Shown: piece by piece, positions 59,876-64,000 of the stretch
Layout: the number at the start of each line of letters is the position of its first letter
Position numbering within the stretch: position 1 is the first letter of the stretch
NCBI RefSeq assembly: GCF_964340395.1
Contig: NC_135551.1
Span: forward strand, 11,513,379 to 11,577,378
DNA: 64,000 nt
Source of the DNA: Glandiceps talaboti
Lineage: Eukaryota; Hemichordata; Enteropneusta; Spengelidae
Direction of reading: 5' to 3'
Position numbers and translations under genes: made by a program
Notes under the pieces: generated by a model
What the model saw: the letters and a program-made list of their open reading frames with translations, nothing else
Database searches by the model: none
Told to the model about the DNA's origin: nothing

Positions 59876-60660
59876 ATATCATGCTACTATGTGCCATTCT
59901 GATTGGATAATAACTGTGGTAAAATCCCATTTCACCACGGCTGGCAGTGGTAAAATGGGCCCCTAAACTAGCATATGAATAGTACATACAAGCTGAATGT
60001 GGAAACCAAAGGGGGGGGGGGGGGGGGGGTTGACTTTTAGGAAAATATGGGGTTTAAAATCAAAATAAAATATAGCATATGAATAGACTGTGTAACATCG
60101 CGTCTCTGATTTACTGTCTCGCACTTTCTCCGATTCAACTGATTCAATGCCGAGACATCTATTTTTAGCAGTGTACAAGATTGTATAATTGTTCTTATGT
60201 AAATATCCAAACAAAATTGTTACTTTCTTTGACCTCTTGCCCCGTTTTCTTTGTTGCTAGTTTTCAATGCGTTTTCGTTATGCATTATATTATGTAAATA
60301 AATTAATTTATCAATGCAATGCAATGCAGTGTATGGTTTGTGTTCATGCAGTGTGTGTGTGTGGGCGACATGAACGTATCCACTCATCAAAATATGCTCG
60401 TTCCCGATGATCTATTACCGATGATCTTTTTCTGTACGTGCGAATTCGCCTTTTCAGGCATATAAATAACCACAGAATCACATTTTATAGAAGAAATAGA
60501 CACATATTTTGATATAATATAATAGCTATAACCCCCGCGAAGGTGGGTATACACTCAAATTTGGTACAATTCACTCCATATAGCATTCGCCATTCGGCTC
60601 GTGCTATATGTCGCGAATTGTACCAAAATCTTGTGTATACCCACCTTCGGTGGAGGTTAT
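59876..60660 (-). mobile_element. Hairpin-ended element, copy 2 (inverted)
   Basis: Inverse relative of 52730-53745. One end is a palindrome of about 130 bp built from GGTGGGTATACAC and GGTACAATTC-type inverted halves. The other carries the GGCAGTGGTAAAATGGG / CCCATTTCACCACGGCTG foldback. It has a G-run of about 18 at 60011 and lacks the open frame found in copy 1. Confidence 0.75.
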
Positions 60661-60689
60661 TGCTTAATTTTATTGAAAAATGTTTTTTG

Positions 60690-60900
60690 TTCCTCCATGC
60701 ACTTAAATGGCTACAGCAATGGAATTGCCCCATCATTAGAAACAACTTGAGGTTAGAGCTGCAGTCACAAAATCTACCATGTACATTCACTGTAAGGGGA
60801 ACGGAAGGTGTCAGGTTAAGTGAAATTAGGCTTGCACCAATTGTTGCAGTGTCTAATCTAGTGGATGTAGTGCTAAGTAGACTGAATGCAATTGACAGGT
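60690..60900 (+). pseudogene. Unnamed protein family, exon-like fragment 1
   Basis: Reads NNLRLELQSQNLPCTFTVRG, then RLSEIRLAPIVAVSNLVDVV and LSRLNAIDR, ending at a possible donor (CAG|GTACAA) with an acceptor-like TTTCAG shortly after. It is coding-like in composition with no stop, but the start is unclear. The left block copy has lost about 150 bp of this segment. Confidence 0.45.
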
Positions 60901-61074
60901 ACAAATTACATATTAAATTTGTTCATTTTATTTCAGGGTATGGATTTAAATTTATTTTTACTTGTATATGCAGCTTTTTCACATTTCACCATCAACAATA
61001 TTTTATTGAATGGTGTATGCTCTCATTTTGTCATGGTAGTTCATCAAAGTTTCATGGAGGTACAACGAAATACC

Positions 61075-61269
61075 ACCAACTGAGATCTACATCACAGTTG
61101 GTGTGGATCATGGTGTGGGATCTAGGAAATCAACCTTTCAGATCCTTAGTGTAAAAAAACCCAACATTGTCAAAAACACAGTAGTTTGGAATCTATTTCT
61201 GGCAGGAGACTTGGTGTTGAATTTAGGAGAAGTAGATACACTTGACGGATATTTGTATTTGTAGAAGTA
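61075..61269 (+). pseudogene. Unnamed protein family, fragment 2 (GVDHGVGS)
   Basis: Reads EIYITVGVDHGVGSRKSTFQ then ILSVKKPNIVKNTVVWNLFL and AGDLVLNLGEVDTLDG before a stop. It is colinear with the 51.36-kb fragment (about 70% alike by eye). Confidence 0.5.
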
Positions 61270-61683
61270 AGTTAAATTTAAAAACAACAATAAACACTGC
61301 CCCTCTTCCTGGAACCTTATCATTCATTGTTTAGAGAAAACAAATACCAGTAAACCATAAACATGACATATTGGTTGATGTCTGTATAGCTATATACAAG
61401 TACACTACATTGACTATATGTGGATTCTCATCAGTATACTTCATAAAATGTACAACTCATAACATACAAGTAAAACAATTGCATCATTTGCCACAATTGT
61501 TGATACAGTAGTATCCATGTCAAGTGTAAAAGTATACTGTTTCATATAAGTTCACCATTTGAAATGGTGTACTTTTACACTTGTACTGTACCATATAAAT
61601 ATGTGTGGGGCAAAAAAAGTGTTTTACCTGAAGTATTAAGGGTTGTAGTAGAGCTAGTGTAAAACATTAAGACATCACATGAA

Positions 61684-61960
61684 ACCATGGACGGCACCTC
61701 CCCCACCCCCCCCCCCCCCCCATCTCACACATTAATAATAATAATATTAAATATTGTTAATACTCTAAACTACCAACTTCATTTGTCTATATGAATCCAT
61801 GGGAATAAGTCACTTGTCATTTGGCTGAGTGGAGATTACGAGTATCTCCTCAAGATCTCTGGAATGTCAATGTGCTAACCTAATTTTGACATGTGAATTT
61901 TTCCTACACAATTTGCTTTGTTATTGGAATAATAACATGTACCATAATTGATTCACATTG
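61684..61960. other. Spacer with C-run
   Basis: A run of about 14 C at 61707, then AT-rich sequence. No gene is seen. Confidence 0.6.
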
Positions 61961-61967
61961 TATAGAT

Positions 61968-62170
61968 AGGCAAGTACTACTGTTTGTGGTGTCTTACCAC
62001 AAGGGAGACATCTCAAATGTCACCTGAATTCAGCAGATGTTCCAGAGAGGTCACTTGCTATGATATTACAGGACCACTCTAGATTTGTACAGGATGGCAG
62101 TAAAGTGAAGGATGCAAAGGAATATCACAACTGCATCAGACAACCATTTTCAGTATACTACTAACAAGGT
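61968..62170 (+). pseudogene. Unnamed protein family, fragment 3 (YYCLWC)
   Basis: Begins after an acceptor-like TATAGATAG: GKYYCLWCLTTRE, then in another frame GRHLKCHLNSADVPERSLAM and LQDHSRFVQDGSKVKDAKEY then HNCIRQPF. YYCLWC followed by ERSLxxLxxDHxxFxxxGxxxxxAKxYxNxIRxPxF fits the same repeat-associated family as fragment 2. One frame change in the middle and a lost base near PF(F)S show decay. Confidence 0.5.
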
Positions 62171-62410
62171 TTGTTCTTATATACCTAACTGCTTTTTATC
62201 TTGCTGTATTGATTTTGTATTTCGACTTTTCCTATTTTGCAGTAGGCTTGATAGACTTGAAGAGTAGAACATAGTCATGTTTTCTGATACGGGTTGCATC
62301 TAATACCAGTATTCTACATTTCGTTGGGAATATTTCATCGCTGGTTTAAATTGATACTCCGGGCATGCCAAATATATGACATAGAAATATTTATGCACAA
62401 TTGACAAATA

Positions 62411-62618
62411 TGGATGACATAGATGAACCAATATTGACATCAGAGCAATTTGATGAGCATGTCACCATCACCAAACAAATCATGAAGGAAAAAAGTAGCC
62501 GCTGCTGAACTCCAAACACAGACAGAGACACTCGGGTGTGTGATTGACTGTGCCATGCTGCAAGATGATGGCGATTACAATGATGAGGATGATGACAGAC
62601 AACCATTGTTCCAGTGAA
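62411..62618 (+). pseudogene. Unnamed protein family, acidic C-terminal fragment
   Basis: Begins with an ATG: MDDIDEPILTSEQFDEHVTI and TKQIMKEK. An extra A in an A-run breaks the frame, which continues as VAAAELQTQTETLGCVIDCA and DYNDEDDDRQPLFQ, then stop. A short coiled-coil plus acidic tail. Grouped with the preceding fragments by position only. Confidence 0.4.
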
Positions 62619-62639
62619 ACTGTTTTGTTCCAGTGCATG

Positions 62640-64000
62640 GAGTTGATGTCTTGACCACTGCAGGTAATACTGTTATTGTATGGTTCTTTGTTTTCATATT
62701 TTGCAGCCTATGAATGTCACTATTTTGTGTGATAGTGTCCTGAAAATAACAGAGATAGTGTGTCCTGCACTTCTAGACAAAGCCGGGCAAATAAGTGATA
62801 TATCAACCCCTTTTCACCCACTTTGCAGCATTTCATAATTTATATGTTGTCAGTCATGAACTGTCAACTGAGCAAATAGATAGGTTGGGTATGTAGGTGT
62901 GATTTTTAGTATGCATTTAGATACAGCACTCATGTTTGGAAGTAAAGAGCACACATGCAGGTATACCCTAAGGTCCTGTATTCGGATTTCATGTTCTACT
63001 AGTGGCTTTTTCTGTTTAATATTACTGTTCCATCACCTGAAAAGTACAACCAGTTGTGTTTCTTGAACCCAGAGAAACCAGATAAGTATTCTTGCGAGCT
63101 AGTATTTAGTGCCTACTATTTTTTGTACATTTCTATAAGTGCTACCTAAGGCTTGCTTAATATGGGTTGATATAGTGTCATGTCACACTGACCTGTACAC
63201 AGAGTGAGATGACTTAAAAGTTTATCATTTACATACATGTATTGCATGGTGATATAATGTGACAGGTACATTTCTTTTAGCTCACCCATTTTACCATCTG
63301 TTCTTTTTCATATCCAGTCTGTTGTTTCATTATAGATATTTTTTTTAATGTTTCATTAAATCAGTTTTCTAATCGTTCTATTTCATAACATGATTTCTGA
63401 GTTGTATTTGTTTGCTGATATCTTGATTTATGCAAACTGTTTCCAGTTGATTGTACAATGAGCTCAAAACTTACCGGTATATCTTAAATGGACGCTTAGA
63501 CTATTTCAAGTACTTTTACACCTGAAATTGACTTGTTGATATAAACATTTTCACACCCCCTACTTAAGCTTGTTCAACAGCTGATGGCTACATGGCTACA
63601 ATCTCTCAGTTCTAGAGATCCAGTTATTAATACTATTTATTGATTCAGAAATAAAAGTTATGGGAAAGTTTGTACTGTATATACTAGTGTTACGGATGAG
63701 AGAATACAACTTTTTAATATTCGCTAAGTTTTGATGTTTTGCGAGGTCACCGTGAACTCTCAGCTGTCATGAATTAATACTTAGAACAAATGTTTGCATA
63801 TCGCGAATAGTATTCTTCTGAGATGACAACATTAAGTTATTATAAGATCAACAGTGTCAAATAATGACTGATTACAGACAGTTGGAAGAACAATGACGTG
63901 ATCACATTGTTTGGCTAGTTTTCATATTTGTCAATATCATTTGCATTGAATTAAGGCGACGACAATACTTCCGTTTTAGTCATTTATGGTGCTGATTATT
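62640..64000. other. Right end: intergenic or intronic
   Basis: The part at about 63346-63620 is the counterpart of 53830-54090 (CATAACATGATTTMTGAGTT, GCAAACTGTTTCCAGTT). The rest is AT-rich with no gene seen. Confidence 0.6.

Noticed and set aside
59147-59902. 251-codon + strand frame with 15-residue repeats
   Set aside because: A 45-bp minisatellite that exists as a single unit in the paralogous block; recent array growth, not a gene.

Overview
The window looks like nuclear DNA of a marine invertebrate animal: spliced genes with GT/AG introns, low GC, very heavy minisatellite load, and YR-type (DIRS/Ngaro) retrotransposons with large internal deletions or truncations. I cannot name the species. 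There are two convergent host genes. On the + strand (about 694-18836) lie the last exons of the ribosome-quality-control E3 ligase listerin (LTN1), ending in its RING-CH domain; the final exon is present twice in tandem. On the - strand (56295 down to 24599) lie five phase-0 exons of an ankyrin-repeat protein; four are exactly 99 bp (one 33-residue repeat each) and the last carries the stop codon.

Most of the remaining sequence is intron and repeat. One LTN1 intron holds a 12.7 kb satellite of a 46-bp unit with higher-order structure. Other arrays have units of about 36 to 110 bp (36, 37, 45, 48, 54, 58, 59, 63, 70, 75, 77, 99, 104 and 110 bp). Between the two genes, bracketed by (AT)n tracts, is a 44-nt sequence that folds as a minimal type I hammerhead ribozyme (23211-23254). 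This is the most striking single item.

The ankyrin intron at 37.6-56.2 kb carries a 7.5 kb foldback-like element (38725-46208) whose terminal inverted repeats are arrays of the palindrome TCGTAATTACGA. Its 6-bp target duplication AATATG can be read directly, because a paralogous uninterrupted copy of the same intron lies at 56.5 kb. Nested inside is an Ngaro-type retrotransposon (39900-44765) with split direct repeats A1-B1-A2-B2, an intact tyrosine recombinase and a gutted reverse transcriptase. Next to it is a fragment that may derive from a G-protein-coupled receptor gene.

A second DIRS/Ngaro-like gag (49368-50423) has a SAM-like N-terminus. It ends in a textbook -1 slippery heptamer directly before the stop codon, followed by a truncated pol in the -1 frame. 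The right part of the window is built from two overlapping old tandem duplications: about 31.6-46.9 kb against 48.4-56.85 kb, and 50.75-54.1 kb against 56.8-63.6 kb. The second carries decayed copies of an unnamed repeat-associated protein family and several hairpin-ended elements. I found no tRNA, rRNA or CRISPR array.
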